A DNA stretch of 64,000 nucleotides, taken from assembly GCF_001540865.1 (NCBI RefSeq), contig NC_033636.1:4466573-4530572 (forward strand), given 5' to 3'. This stretch comes from Ananas comosus (taxonomy: Eukaryota; Streptophyta; Magnoliopsida; Poales; Bromeliaceae). Below, piece by piece: positions 9,583 through 21,157 of the stretch. Numbering within the stretch: position 1 is the first letter of the stretch; each line of letters starts with the position of its first letter. The translations under genes and the position numbers were made by a program. Under the pieces are notes generated by a model that made no database searches, had not been told where the DNA came from, and was given only the letters and a program-made list of their open reading frames with translations.

Positions 9583-9943
9583 ATACGTAAGAAAAAATAC
9601 GTACTAAATACGGTGAACCATTTACCGTGTTCACCGCACGGTGAATAGTTCACCGTGTTCAACTTAACACATGGGCCCAGCCCTGCCCGCGTGGCGCTGA
9701 CGTGGCGCCTGCGTGGCAGGCCCAGAATTATTTTTGCAAATTAAATTTTGACAGAACTATTTTTAAAATAAAAATTTGTTAGGGATCTAAATGCAAAAAA
9801 AAGCCTATTATATAGTAAGCGATCGAGTCCCACTCACATCGAACTACCCGATATAATCAATCAATTTTGATCTCCTTTTTTGGGTCTGTCTGTCTTTTTG
9901 CGATCATCCGGGAACTACCAATTAATTAAGGGAGAGAGATCAG
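9583..9943 (+). promoter_or_regulatory. MATE promoter and 5' UTR
   Basis: A TATA-like TATTATATAG lies at 9806-9815, about 130 bp before the ATG, so transcription probably begins near 9840. Upstream are alternating CGGTGAAC and GTTCACCG arms (9611-9655) that can form two hairpins. TGGGCCC lies near 9672. TGACGTGGC at 9698-9706 combines an as-1-like TGACG with an ACGT core, the kind of site plant bZIP factors bind. The link to induction by xenobiotics or stress is inference. Confidence 0.5.
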
Positions 9944-10234
9944 ATGGAGGAGGAGGAGGAGGGGACGGGCCGCGAAGGGTTGCTGGAGAAAGAGGAGGAG
10001 AGCTGCGGGCTGCAGGTGCGGGGGCCGGGATGGCGGCGGCGAAGGCAGCTGATGATGATCTGGGAGGAAGGGAAGCGGGTGGGGCATCTGGCGGGGCCGA
10101 TGGTGGCGATGGGGCTGACGCAGCTGCTGGTGCAGGTCGTCTCCAACATGATGGTCGGCCACCTCGGCCAGCTCTCCCTCTCCAGCGCCGCCATCGCCAC
10201 CTCCCTCACCGGCGTCACCGGCTTCAGCCTCCTC
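9944..10234 (+). CDS. MATE exon 1
   Basis: It encodes residues 1-97: an acidic, basic-ended N-terminal tail, then the first helix pair. It is far richer in GC than the later exons, as monocot first exons often are. The donor is GTACGT, phase 0. Confidence 0.88.
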
Positions 10235-13200
10235 GTACGTTAGTTTCCACATATATATTATTATATTTATTTACTTTTTTAAAGATCATAATAATATACG
10301 TGTTGCGTATTCTTCTTTGTCGTGTGGCTAGAATACTGTTATTATTATATAACATAATATTAGAACCGCCTTTGAACCGGACTGTTTGTGAGGTTTGTCC
10401 GCGTCTGGCGCCCACAGTAGCCGGTCCCGCTGTCATAGGTCTCTCAAAATGATTGAGAATTTTATTAGTAGGGTGTGTTACGGCTAGCGCACAAACAAAA
10501 ATGAACGAAAATGGCGAACGTGAAGTAGACAAGCAACAAACAAGAAAAAAATAAATAACATATACATTTACGTGAAAAATCCTTTGCAAGGAAAAACTAC
10601 GGGCGAGGGAGGAAAGAACTTCACTATCGAAAAGGGGAATACAAAGTTCGTCAATACAATGATCGATCTATCGTCTCTAGAGCAAAACTTAGAAAGATAC
10701 CCACCACATGCATCCATTTTCCTTCACAATCTTCTTTTCCAAATTGGTCGCACTTCGAAACTGTCGACGAGTCGGAGTTCCAAAACTAAAGTCGATTACC
10801 AATTTCGAGGCACATCTAACAGAGTGAAAATGTGAAGAGACCCCCTCAACTATAATACCCAATTTGATGATAAACCCGTAGTCTAGAGTTTTTCTTTTTC
10901 TTTATTGGATTGAGAACTCTCTCAACTTTCAATTGTTTTGAGTAATCTGCATTAGATTAGCTGAAAATTTCTTTAGTTTCATACAACTAAAAAGAATGAT
11001 TGAAATAAATTAAGTTTCTTTAGAAAAAGAAGTAATTGAGAGCTGAAGGAGTGTCAATTTTGGTGGCCTATTTAAGAATTGCTTATAGCTGTGGGGGGGT
11101 GTCTCCATACATTTTTAGCTGTTAGTAATCTATTGAAATGGGATCCTATCAGATATGTAATTTTTATGAGAAGATTGATCTGTTGTGATCGATTGCGGTT
11201 TGGGAATTATTTTGACTTTAATTTGGTTATAGAGAATATAATGGAATTCATGGTGCCCATTTAATTGGGAGGATACTGCTGTTGACATTGGCTTTATTGA
11301 CTTAATTTTTTGTATTTTGATACAATAAAAGGTTTTAGAACTGTTAAATGAATGGGGCATCAAATTAGTTAACTAAGAAAGGCTGTTGGAGAAATATCAC
11401 ATATTTCCAATAAATGGCATAGACCAGGTTTTTTGTGGATGGGGCCAGTTAATGTAAAACATGGGCAACTTTGTTTTTGATTGGGAAAAAAGGTGTTAAA
11501 GTGGAAGGAACCTTATGTGGTGTAATTTAATTGGTTCCATTATATAGTAGAGGATGGGTCCAGGCATTAATTGATTAGGTGGTCGTTTTGACTCCAAAAG
11601 CGCTTTTGGGACTTCAAAAATGCACCATCAAACAGGCAGTGTCTCTCTTTGTATGTCACTATGTAGCTTTTAACTCCACATTGTTTTTTTTTTTTTTTTT
11701 TTTTTGGGGTTCTATTATATACTTTCATTGGGTGATGATAATTCTTGTCCTCAGTTTCAATCTCCTTGTAGTAATTTGAATTTTACTATTTAGTTCCTAA
11801 AGTTTTCTCTACATACCGATGAAGTTCTTTTAGTTATCTATCTTTGAACAAGAGCCACTTGAGCTTCGTGGGTAGAATTTTTGTTTTGCCAGAAGTGAAA
11901 ATTTGAGTTTGAAGATGAAATTTAAGGCAACAACTAGGGATGAACTCAAAATCAAGGTCAAACTTCAAGGACCTAGTTGAAATTCCAAATTTTGAATTGA
12001 AAACACAGTCAAACATCAGCTATTCTAATTAAGAATAAACTCGAACTACAGGTTCCAAACTCGAACTACAGGTGAACCTTTGGACTAAAATTGTAACTAA
12101 CACTACTTTTGCAAGAAGAATGAGTGGTGATACATGCAATCTCATGAATTGTTGTTTTAGATTTGTGCAGTGGATCACATAGGTTCTGAACTAGAGCACG
12201 GGTTAATGTCCAGCCTATGCATGATCTTAGGTAGTCAAACTCATAGAAACAGAACTTTCTTGGACTTAAATTTGGCACCCAAAAGTTGGAGTAGAGCCCC
12301 TACAGTATAGCTACCATTCAAGCTACCACGCAGGTTTGGTTTCAGATTATTTTCTAACCAAAAATACAGTTAGTTAGATGGCAATACACGAGTATGCAAG
12401 AATCATCTAACAAGAACTTAACATTGATGGAGTGTTTTAAGAACTTAACAATGTATCTTAGTCACTTCATCGACCATTGTAGGGTAAAATTATGTTTTCA
12501 TTAATGATTTCGTGAGCAGGTACCACATATTGATAGAGGAAGTGAAAAGCGATTGGAAATGTCATTATGGGCAGAGGAGACCTTAATTGGTTGACAACAA
12601 TCACAAAGAAGATCATGAACTTGATTTTATATTTTGATCTTGATTCGTGGACTCGACAAAATATTAAATTTCATTTTCTTGGAAAGAAGATGATGTCGTG
12701 TGGTACATAACGTAAATTTTGGATCCAAGGTTGAAGAACCACAAGTGGGTGTCTAACATTGTGCTACAACAAAGTAGGTACTTGGCTGATTTGTCACGCT
12801 TGAACTGTCAAGTGATCTTCATGAAGACGCCCAACTTGATAAACAGTTTGAAATGAAAAAAACTTCTTGAAGGATATAGAACAACCAGTAAAATAGAATC
12901 AGGTGAGTTGTGTGGTGAAATGTAACTTCCTCAAGTAGGTGCCCAGCTTGAGCTGCGCATGCCTCTAATGTCCGTTGGATGAGACAAAAGGCCACCATAA
13001 ATCCAAAGAGTTGACCGTTTAGAGGAGTTGAATTCTATGATGAAACCTCATATGAGTTATATTTAACATTGTGCTCGTGCATAGGTTCCCAAAACAAAGT
13101 CCTCTGAATTTTATCAACTATAATTCTTGCCCTCAAAGATCTGTCCTTCATAATTGCCAAGCGGTGTGAGATAGCATGGCTCCATTTGTTAACACGCGTA

Positions 13201-16200
13201 GATATACATACATTTGTGCCTTATTGAATGATTCACATCCTGTATATTAATGTATCAGTATACTGTTAAAGATGATCATCTAGTACTAGGGAATCATTTG
13301 CCTTGGATGTTCTGCCATCCGATTTACATAATAGCAGAGCCCTTTGGAAGGTGCTCTCTTTCTTAGCACTTGCTGAGTGTTCCGAACCATCTGTTGCTCC
13401 TCGACAAGGGAGAGGATTCCCAGGAGCACTGCAGATTGTCACCATCTCCAATAATAACCTTTGTATGTAGTGTTGCAAATGCAGAGAAAAGAATATTTGA
13501 ACCCTGTCATCTTTCTTGTCTTGCCAGCTTTTAAATTTACAGGTAATCCGATCTTCAAATAAGTACATTAGTATTACTTCATAAAAATAAGCAGTTATTT
13601 TGGGTGATTAGGTGTTGGAACAGACCGAATTTTGCCACTTTGATATCCTATTAGCCTGTTGGAGTATTATCTTTCTTGTACTTTCTTCAAGATTACTGAG
13701 ACAATAGCTATGCATTGGTAAACACTAAAGGGTATTAAAGTTTTAGAGTGAAATATTGTTTTGAGTTTGCCGGAACTTCCGCTGCTAATTTTCTTCCGGG
13801 TGTAAAAGAAATGACTTCACTACTAAAACCGTTTTAGACCAACAAAATATGTGTGAGATGTTAATAATTCGCATTTGAATAGTCCCAAATAAGATAATTA
13901 CTATGAAAAGGTTGATATACACTAGTGGGGCCAAACGTAATATACTTAAGCTTTTAGGTTAAATGGTTCAATTAGATATGCCAACTCCCTAACAACTTGT
14001 ATCAGAGCCGATGGTTTAACATTCATGAGTTACTCCTCTGAGTGGTATGGTGTGATCAAGTTAATTACCCTTACGAACATGACGGGTTCACAAAGGGGAG
14101 TCATCATAATGCGATATGATGGTTTGGTGTACTTGAAATAAGTGGATGGTTATTGCATTCTAAAAAGACGGGCCTAAGGTGACTTATAAAGGGATTAAGA
14201 CATGTCTTGGAGAAGAGCCGAAAAGTGACTCTTGAAGGACATGTTTTGGAGAAGAGCCAAAAGGTGACTCGGTGCAGTGCTCAGAGAGTAAGGGGGAGGT
14301 GGTTGGTTCACATGTGAAAGAAGGAGAATGTTAAGAGTTCACATGTGAATAGTTCTACATCTGATAGTTACTAAGAAAGTAAAGAGTTGATATATACTAG
14401 TGGGCCTGGACCTAATATGGTTAAGTTTTTCGGTTGAGTGGATTCCATTAGATATGCCACATTCTTGGGCTCACGTGAGCCTGGGCTGGGCCTAGAACTT
14501 CCAAAATATGAGTAAAATCTCTGAATTCTAATTCCCTTTTTACAATCAGTGCACTACCTTTCAATCTTTAGAATTTTATTGCTCAACTATGTTTTCTCTA
14601 TTTTCGGTTGCCATTGTGTTCAATAATTTGATCTGTTAGAACATTAGTACTATGTGCCAATTGCGATTAATATATTTTACAAAATTTTAGATATGAAGTT
14701 AAAACCGAACTTTACAGATAAGCACTAGAAAAAGGGAAAAGAAAATTTCAAGTTTCCCTCCTCCAACATCTCTAACACAATCATCTAAATGAATTTTCAC
14801 GCCGTTCTTTTTCTTTGATACTCGGGAAATTGCATTATTTTGTAGAAGCTTTTATGATACGTTTAGGTCTACATTATTCTCACAACTTGATAGCCGCCTA
14901 TTATACCACTTTACTGGTTACTTGGTATTAAATTGTTCTCTTAATTGATCTCTTTTCTCATTTTAGTAGTAAGAAGAGTGAAAAGAAAGAATGGAGTATT
15001 TATGGATCATGAGAGTTGCCTTTTCTCCAAAGTCGTAAAATATCTCTCTTTTTTTTTTTTTTTTCTACCATTTTCCAACTAATTAACATAGCCTAAATTA
15101 CAAACAGCTAGGAATGGCAAGTGGATTGGAGACTCTATGTGGGCAAGCATATGGGGCGCAACAATATCGCATTCTGGGAATCCACACCTACAGGGCTATA
15201 GTAACTCTCCTAGCAGTGAGCCTCCCCATCTCTGTTTTATGGGTCTCAATGGGCAAAATCCTCTCCTTCATTGGCCAAGATCCCATGATCTCACTCGAGG
15301 CGGGAAAGTACGCAATCTGGATGATCCCCGGCTTATTCGCCTATGCGACTGTTCAACCCCTCATGAAGTTTCTTCAGTCTCAGAGCCTGATCATTCCTAT
15401 GCTGCTAAGCTCGATTGCGACACTATGCTTTCACGTTCCTCTGTGTTGGGTTTTGGTATTCAAGACACGATTGGGCAACGTTGGCGCTGCTCTTTCTATA
15501 AGCATTTCATACTGGTTGAATGTCCTGCTGCTCGGAATTTATATCAATTTCTCGAATTCTTGTAAGGCGACTCGAATGCCTTTCTCAATGGAGGCCTTCA
15601 CAGGGATCAGTGAGTTCCTGCGTTTTGCCCTACCATCGGCAATAATGATATGGTAAGTTGTATTTGTGTAATTCATAGTAGTTTTGTCCATGAACGCTAT
15701 ATAATTAATTTGTACTTTTCCTCCTATGCTTTTGTGTAATTTGACTTTTGATGACATTGAGCACAGTCTTGAATGGTGGTCCTTTGAGCTGCTTATCCTG
15801 CTGTCTGGGCTCCTGCCTAATCCAGAGCTTGAAACCTCGGTGCTTTCAATTTGGTACAACAAAAACCAAACTTATATAAATCACATTTGTTTATTACATT
15901 TTATTGCTTTTAATTTCTTTTTATCTTCCTGAGCAGCCTAACTAGCATCACATTGCTATATACTATACCATATGGTCTTGGTGCTGCCACAAGGTACGAG
16001 CTAAATCCAAATCCTCAAGAAGTAATTTTATTATACATATTCATTCATTGTCAAGATACCATCTGTATGAGTGTTATTTCCTAATGATTAGTACACGAGT
16101 ATCAAACGAATTAGGTGCGGGGAACCCTGAAGGAGCTCGGTCGGCAGTCCGCGTCGTGATGTTTCTCGCCGTTATGGAGGCTGCTATCGTGAGCAGCACG

Positions 16201-18642
16201 CTTTTGGCCTCGCGTAAAATCCTGGGTTATGCCTACAGCAATGAGGAGGAGGTGATAGCTTATGTGACAAAGATGGTTCCCCTAGTGTGCATCTCTGTGA
16301 TCACTGATAGTCTGCAAGGGGTCCTGTCAGGTTTTCTATTAATTACTATCCTTCCCTCTCTAGTGTTTTTGTTGAAATGGTTCACCTACTCAAATTGCAA
16401 ACCCATTACTTGCTCTTTGGCCCATTTCTCAATTGCCCTCAATGCATAAAAGAATTGCATCAGTTCCCATTGAAATTATTAGACTGAAAAAGGGAGTATT
16501 TTTAATTAGCAAAAGTAAAGAAATGAGCATGTACTTAGAAATTTTCGTAAGAAACAAAATGCCAATAAGAGAAAATTGAGATAGGTAGCCTGGCTTAGAT
16601 TAGAGGTTTATTAGATGCTGCCCCAAGAGCAGTTTGCCCCTCTCATGTACGTGGGTGTGGTAAGAGTACTTTAAGTTACACCTTACCATCGGCTCGATCT
16701 GGTGTCTCCTTTGACGGGCACAAACTACTGCATATAAAATATCGTTTCCTCTAGTTACTAGAAACATGAAACCTAGAAGAGAAAAAGAACAGGACAAAGA
16801 GAGGTGGAACTTTTAACTTTGCTCTCAATATACAAAACTGTCACTGTGGCTTCATATGTATTGTGGAGTGATCAGTTGAACTAAACGGTCCTTAACTAAA
16901 CCTAGCTGCCCTATGCCATAGCTAAGTGATATGTCGAAACACAGCGCAGAAATTTGCTGTGACCATTTCCATGTAGCAACATCATCATGTGAAGTGAAGA
17001 AAAAAAGGCCATCTATACACGCAACGATTTCAACCTTACATATTTACCACTATGTTAAACCACTATCTTAAATAGGCCCCAAAAACTATGAGATGAAAGA
17101 ATTTCACAGAAATTGTTTGTAATATGAAGTTAGTTTTATATCTATACTTCTAATTAAGTTGCAACTTGTATAATGGACCTAGAACTAAAAAAATTGGATT
17201 TCATTTACCAGAGCAACAAAATTGGCAGTTTGGAAGACTTGTTCAGTTTGTATCATTATACTCTATTAAATATAACCCGTTGTTGTTTGCCACTAGTTTT
17301 TATATAGTTTTGTTTCCGAATTCAACAATCATCTTAAAATTTTGAGCCTAGTTATTAATGCTAAAATGAGATGCGATCTTTCATGCAGGGGTGAGCATGG
17401 GCTAAAGGGAAAGATTTTTTTTTTTTTTTTTTTTTTTATGTATATGCAAAATATTTTTAGCTGACGAGTTGCTTAATCCTTTTGCTTTTGTGTATATTAT
17501 TCAGTTCTTTTTTTTTTTTTTGCTGTCTAAAATATTTTTTAGCTGACGAGTTGCTTAATCCTTTTGCTTTTGTGTATACTATTCAGTTCTTTTTTTTTTG
17601 CTGTCCTTTCTTAGATTCAAGAACTTGTTGAGGCAATTGTGTTACCAATGACACACAAGGACCGGTTTCAGAGATTAGGAATTCGTCCACCTAAAGGAAT
17701 GCTTTTGTATGGACCTCCTGGAACGGGAAAAACTTTGATGGCCCGTGCATGTACAGCGCAGACAAATGCAAATTTTTTGAAGCTAGCTGGTCCTCAACTT
17801 GTTCAGGTGATTATACAAACTTCTGCAATCCTTTTACTCTTGTCCTGTTTCTTTGATTCCCCTAGTAAGCTATGTTGCACAAACACGGATATAGGGATAC
17901 AGATATGACACTATATGGATATGATGATACGACAATTCCTAAAACGTCGAGAATATAATACGCGGGGTATATTTGAATAAAATATTATTTTATCTATATT
18001 TAAATATAGAATTGGGCTGGAATACTATTAATAGTATTTGGACATTTTTGCTATCAAGTTTTTAACCCTTGGATGAAAAATTGTAGAGTTAAGATGATAA
18101 TAATTCCCTAGTATTTAGTGGTGGTCCCCCTAGAGTTGAGTGGGTGGCTGGTTGAATTGTATAATCTAAATGGTGGAATTGGTTAAAGTGTAGATCTAAC
18201 GGCTAAAAAATCGATAGCAAAAGAGTCCAAATACTATTAATAGTATACCGGCTCAATTCATTTATGTTGATTATATGTAATTATATATTGAGAACAATCA
18301 GGATATCTGGATTATATTAAAGAACATCTTCTGATATATATTAACTTGTATAATTGTTTTACATCTGCTAAAAAAAAAGAATAATCAATCATATGAAATA
18401 ATAATTCAAAAAGTTACGGCATGAAATTTGAAGCATTCGTGGTTCATAGCTAATAAAAATTAACTCTAAACCTTTCTTGTGGGCCAAAATAATGTGGGTA
18501 CTCATGTGCTTAATTGGCTATATATTATCACTTTCAGTTTCTTTACTTTTCTTTTTCACTACCTTGTGTTCCGTCTCTTTTTTGAATGTAATATTGTAAA
18601 AATGACTGAGCAAAGAAATTCTTGTTTGCTTTGCATTTGCAA

Positions 18643-18688
<46 letters not shown>

Positions 18689-19619
18689 NGCATGGGCTAA
18701 AGGGAATGATTTTTTTTTTTTTTTTTTTTTTTAATGTATAACAATTCAGCCTGTATATTGTCGGAAGTTTTTGGTGCTCCCAATTGTTTAGCAAGATGTG
18801 ATACCCTTTGTTTCCTTTAATTAACAGGTATTGCAAGAGGATGTGGGTGGCAACACTTGGGTGCCTATGTTAATTTGGGATCTTTCTATCTAGTTGGGAT
18901 CCCGCTGGCTGTAACTTTAGGATTTCTGCTGCATATGGGTGGAAGAGGCCTTTGGATTGGTATAGTGTGTGGTTCCACAACGCAGTCTGTTCTTCTCTCG
19001 CTGATAACATGGTTCACTAACTGGCAACAAATGGTTTGTTCCTTTCCCTCTTACAGATACAAAGATTAGTTTCCAATGCTCATATTGTATAAAGACATGG
19101 TGTTTGCATAGGTTTATTATCTACTATTTGAGTAGTTGAGTGTTAAATTAAACTATGGACACTAAACTACTGGTCGAGTTTCACTTTGGTCTCAAAATCA
19201 GGAAGCTTGAATGTTCTAAACTTAGTCCTACTGTCAGCTTATATCACCCAGAAAGGTCGAAATCTAGCATAGCATACCAAGTCAATATTTCTAAGACACT
19301 TAGTTATGTGTGCATAAAACTGATCATAATTAACAGGTTTAGGAATAATGACTTGGCATGCTACATTAGATATGTCTCTAGATGATGAAAGCTGACAACA
19401 TGACTAAGAGTGGAATGTGTTTGAAGTTTGAGCTCCCTAATGCAACATCGAAGTCCAATGACCTAAATGACGCTCAAGCAGTAGGTTGGGAATACTAGAG
19501 TAATCTAACCAGCATTTGGGACTATATAACCTCATTGGGATTGTAAAATCTTGCAGGCGAATATCGCGAGAGAGCGAATTTTGAACGAAAAGGTACCACC
19601 GGAAAGCACATTGATCTAG
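9944..19619 (+). CDS. MATE efflux transporter (DETOXIFICATION family), seven exons
   Basis: Joining 9944-10234, 15108-15652, 15767-15853, 15937-15993, 16092-16330, 18828-19033 and 19557-19619 gives 1488 nt, or 495 codons plus TAG. All junctions are GT...AG and in frame. 495 residues is normal for plant DTX proteins. Plant MATE proteins are secondary antiporters with about 12 membrane helices that export organic cations, metabolites or citrate across the plasma membrane or tonoplast. Signatures: first helix at about residues 48-75 ending [23 protein letters not shown] at about 80-94, [11 protein letters not shown] at about 103-113, [10 protein letters not shown] at about 279, [13 protein letters not shown] at about 327, and a final helix before TNWQQM. 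The acidic N-terminus is cytosolic by family rule. It resembles the Arabidopsis DTX1-19 clade. Substrate and membrane cannot be read from sequence. The start is the first ATG of the GC-rich exon, with a matching upstream TATA box. Retention of the frame across introns full of transposons argues that the gene works. Confidence 0.9.
10235..15107 (+). other. MATE intron 1, long and transposon-bearing
   Basis: This 4.87-kb intron holds no convincing coding exon. Around 10470-10630 it resembles a decayed Copia-type LTR (AAAAATCCTTTGCAAGG next to a GGGCGAGGGAGG stretch), only weakly supported. A TRIM-like element lies at 13859-14461. The remaining AT-rich sequence, about 10850-13850, shows nothing I recognise. 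Confidence 0.7.
13859..14461 (+). mobile_element. TRIM-like miniature LTR retrotransposon
   Basis: Two direct repeats of about 135 bp (13859-13994 and 14329-14461) start TGTTAA and share TTGATATA(C/T)ACTAGTGGG and ATTAGATATGCCA. The first is followed by TGTATCAGAGCC, a Met-tRNA primer site. The second is preceded by the purine tract AAAGAAGGAGAA. The internal part is about 330 bp with no reading frame. The repeats are diverged, so it is old. No target duplication was recognised. Confidence 0.65.
15108..15652 (+). CDS. MATE exon 2
   Basis: The largest exon encodes residues 98-278 and most of the first MatE domain. I chose acceptor ACAG before CTAGGAATG, not the nearer CTAG, because only it keeps the frame and restores the conserved [16 protein letters not shown]. 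The donor is GTAAGT. Confidence 0.9.
15767..15853 (+). CDS. MATE exon 3
   Basis: A small exon covering the [20 protein letters not shown] segment that begins the second MatE half. The donor is GTACAA. Both splice junctions split codons (2+1). Confidence 0.9.
15937..15993 (+). CDS. MATE exon 4
   Basis: A 57-nt exon encoding a membrane segment ending YGLGAAT. The acceptor is GCAG and the donor is GTACGA. Confidence 0.88.
16092..16330 (+). CDS. MATE exon 5
   Basis: It carries the family signature [12 protein letters not shown] and two following helices, ending VLSG. The donor GTTTTC is weak but agrees with the protein alignment. Confidence 0.88.
17396..17436 (+). repeat. Direct repeat left of the RPT5 segment
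   Basis: GCATGGGCTAAAGGGAA followed by GATT and a long T-run. A near-identical copy restarts at 18690, immediately after the N at 18689. Confidence 0.85.
17446..17607 (+). repeat. Tandem repeat of about 80 bp, two copies
   Basis: Two adjacent copies share AGCTGACGAGTTGCTTAATC, CTTTTGCTTTTGTGTATA and TATTCAGTTC plus a T-run. They lie directly before the RPT5 exon and look like duplicated intron sequence. Confidence 0.85.
17615..17806 (+). pseudogene. RPT5: Single exon of 26S proteasome ATPase RPT5 (subunit 6A)
   Basis: This is a 64-codon open exon with consensus acceptor (TTAG) and donor (CAGGTGA). It encodes [15 protein letters not shown], then the Walker A motif GPPGTGKT, then a [10 protein letters not shown] end, which matches the AAA core of RPT5. 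RPT5 is an ATPase of the 19S regulatory particle that unfolds proteasome substrates. Intron sequence is kept on both sides, so the fragment was copied as DNA, not by reverse transcription. No other RPT5 exon is present. It lies in MATE intron 5 in the same orientation. It is flanked by duplicated sequence and an N, so a misassembly is a serious alternative to gene capture. Confidence 0.85.
18009..18258. mobile_element. MITE family A copy in MATE intron 5
   Basis: Terminal inverted repeats of about 30 bp (GGGCTGGAATACTATTAATA at the left, its inverse at the right). The core has AACCCTTGGATGAAAAATTG, CCCCCTAGAGTTGAGTGGGT and GGCTAAAAAATCGATAGCA. This copy is not inside an obvious microsatellite. 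Confidence 0.75.
18646..18735 (+). repeat. Long T-run with N and second direct repeat
   Basis: A run of about 43 T ends in N (18689). Then GCATGGGCTAAAGGGAA and another T-run repeat what lies at 17396-17436. The single N marks a sequence join. Confidence 0.85.
18828..19033 (+). CDS. MATE exon 6
   Basis: It encodes [20 protein letters not shown] and the last two helices through TNWQQM. The acceptor is ACAG, just after a T-rich tract and a T-run joined by an N at 18689. The donor is GTTTGT. Confidence 0.88.
19557..19619 (+). CDS. MATE exon 7 (C-terminal tail)
   Basis: It encodes the final 20 residues, [20 protein letters not shown], and TAG. An A(R)xARERI start is usual in plant MATE tails. 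The acceptor is TGCAG. Confidence 0.85.
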   Translation, partial: ANIARERILNEKVPPESTLI

Positions 19620-19760
19620 CTGACCTTGTTGATAAATTCTGTATCTCACTTTGCCTCACCATATTACTAGTAATTATCTTGTCTATCTTGCTGAAAAATA
19701 AAAATAAAAAAACAACGGATTACTTCATTCGGCTGAGAAACAGAACCTTGCATAGAAAAT
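19620..19760 (+). terminator. MATE 3' UTR with poly(A) signal candidates
   Basis: Overlapping AATAAA motifs occur at about 19696-19708, roughly 80 bp after the stop codon, in a T-rich then A-rich context typical of plant 3' ends. The cleavage site is not determinable. Confidence 0.5.
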
Positions 19761-20825
19761 TCTACGCCGTTGGACTTTTGTAGCTAATTGCTGTTTCTAT
19801 TGAGGTTTTCTTACTAATTAGTTTTGTTGAGTAATTAAGTATGCTAATACGCATTAAGACTAATTTTGAACCGTTTTCAATCCATTTTTGATTAGATCAA
19901 TCTTTTGTCTAATATGATTCAGTCTGAAGCCTTCTCTATTGCAAGATTCTGAGTCCGATATCCATATATGCCATTTGATGGCTACTGTTCCAGGGGTGGA
20001 AACGAGCCGAGCTCGAGCGAGCTTACCTCGGCTCAAATTCGGCTTGAAATTAATTTCGAGCTTAAATTTAAGCTCAAGCTTGGATTGAAATTAATTCGAG
20101 CCGAGCTCGAGCGAGCCTAATTTCGAGTCGAGCGAGCTCGAGCCCTAAACGAGCCGCTTGAAATTCTCAACATCATACGATCAATAGTTTAATTTGTATA
20201 GAACATTATCTGTAATTTGATATAAAAATATATCTAATAGCTCAAAGTACAAAATGTTATATAAAATATAGTATTATAATATGAAAAAAATAATTTATGA
20301 GTTGAATATCTAATCTTTTCAGCCTCACATGTCTTTTTTTCCGTCTTCAATCTCCATATTATTCATTTTTATTTATGCAGTCAAAAATAAATAAATTATA
20401 TAGATAAATATTTGATTAAACTATCCAATCATATATAACTAAAATTAAAATTTTATATGAATAATAATTTTTTACTTTAAAAATATTCTGTATATTTTCT
20501 CAAGCATACAATTAATAGCAAGGTAGGCAACAGCAAGCATATGCTATTACTTGGTAACTTGGAGGGCTTTCGGCTTGGCCGCTTAGGATGAGAGACAGAA
20601 AAAGAGAAAGAGAGAAACATATTGAAAATTTAGAGTTCTGTGAAAGAAAGAAAGAAATGAAAAATGTATAAATTTAGTAAAATTTTGCTCTTTTATTTGT
20701 CTATTGGGTTTGTTTTTATGGGCCAACAACATTAGCCCAATTTTAACTAAACTCAGATTATTCACTCAGCCTATCTATAATTAAAATATATTATATTTAT
20801 ATATTTTTATATATATATATATATA

Positions 20826-21073
20826 GTGTAGAACTACTATGCTATCGAAAAAATAGAGGATTTGATGCTTTCGAATTTTTGACCCTTTGATTAAGAATTG
20901 TATGGTTGGGATGATTGCGGTCCCCCTTAGGATTAAATAATATTCCTAGGATTGAGTGGTCCCTACAAGATAATAATAGTATTAATTCAGAGAAATGATT
21001 AAAGGGGTTGATCTAGGAATCGAAAAATCGAAAGCACCATATCTTCTATACTTTCGATAGCATAGTAGCTCTA

Positions 21074-21075
<2 letters not shown>
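20826..21075. mobile_element. MITE family A copy inside hAT element
   Basis: The ends GTAGAACTACTATGCTATCG and CGATAGCATAGTAGCTCTAC are inverted repeats. The core has TTTGACCCTTTGATTAAGAA and a diverged CCTAGGATTGAGTGG. (TA)n flanks both sides. Confidence 0.75.
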
Positions 21076-21146
<71 letters not shown>

Positions 21147-21157
21147 TATATATATAT
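21076..21157. repeat. (TA)n(GA)n(TA)n microsatellite
   Basis: Compound dinucleotide repeat filling the gap between a family-A and a family-B MITE. Confidence 0.95.

Noticed and set aside
9926..10252. Minus-strand Glu/Pro-rich frames opposite exon 1
   Set aside because: Mirror frames of the MATE exon with no recognisable domain.
9880..10452. 190-residue Gly/Ala-rich frame over the first MATE exon
   Set aside because: It overlaps exon 1 in another frame. Its composition comes from GC-rich DNA, and it runs into the intron past a good GTACGT donor.
12440..13570. Possible hidden exon or second gene in MATE intron 1
   Set aside because: The longest frame (13266-13568, minus) has no recognisable motif or splice context.
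15137..15565. 142-residue frame on the plus strand
   Set aside because: An alternative frame of MATE exon 2, which has clear MATE motifs in the chosen frame.
18479..18836. Poly-Phe and poly-Lys frames
   Set aside because: Translations of T-runs around an N join.
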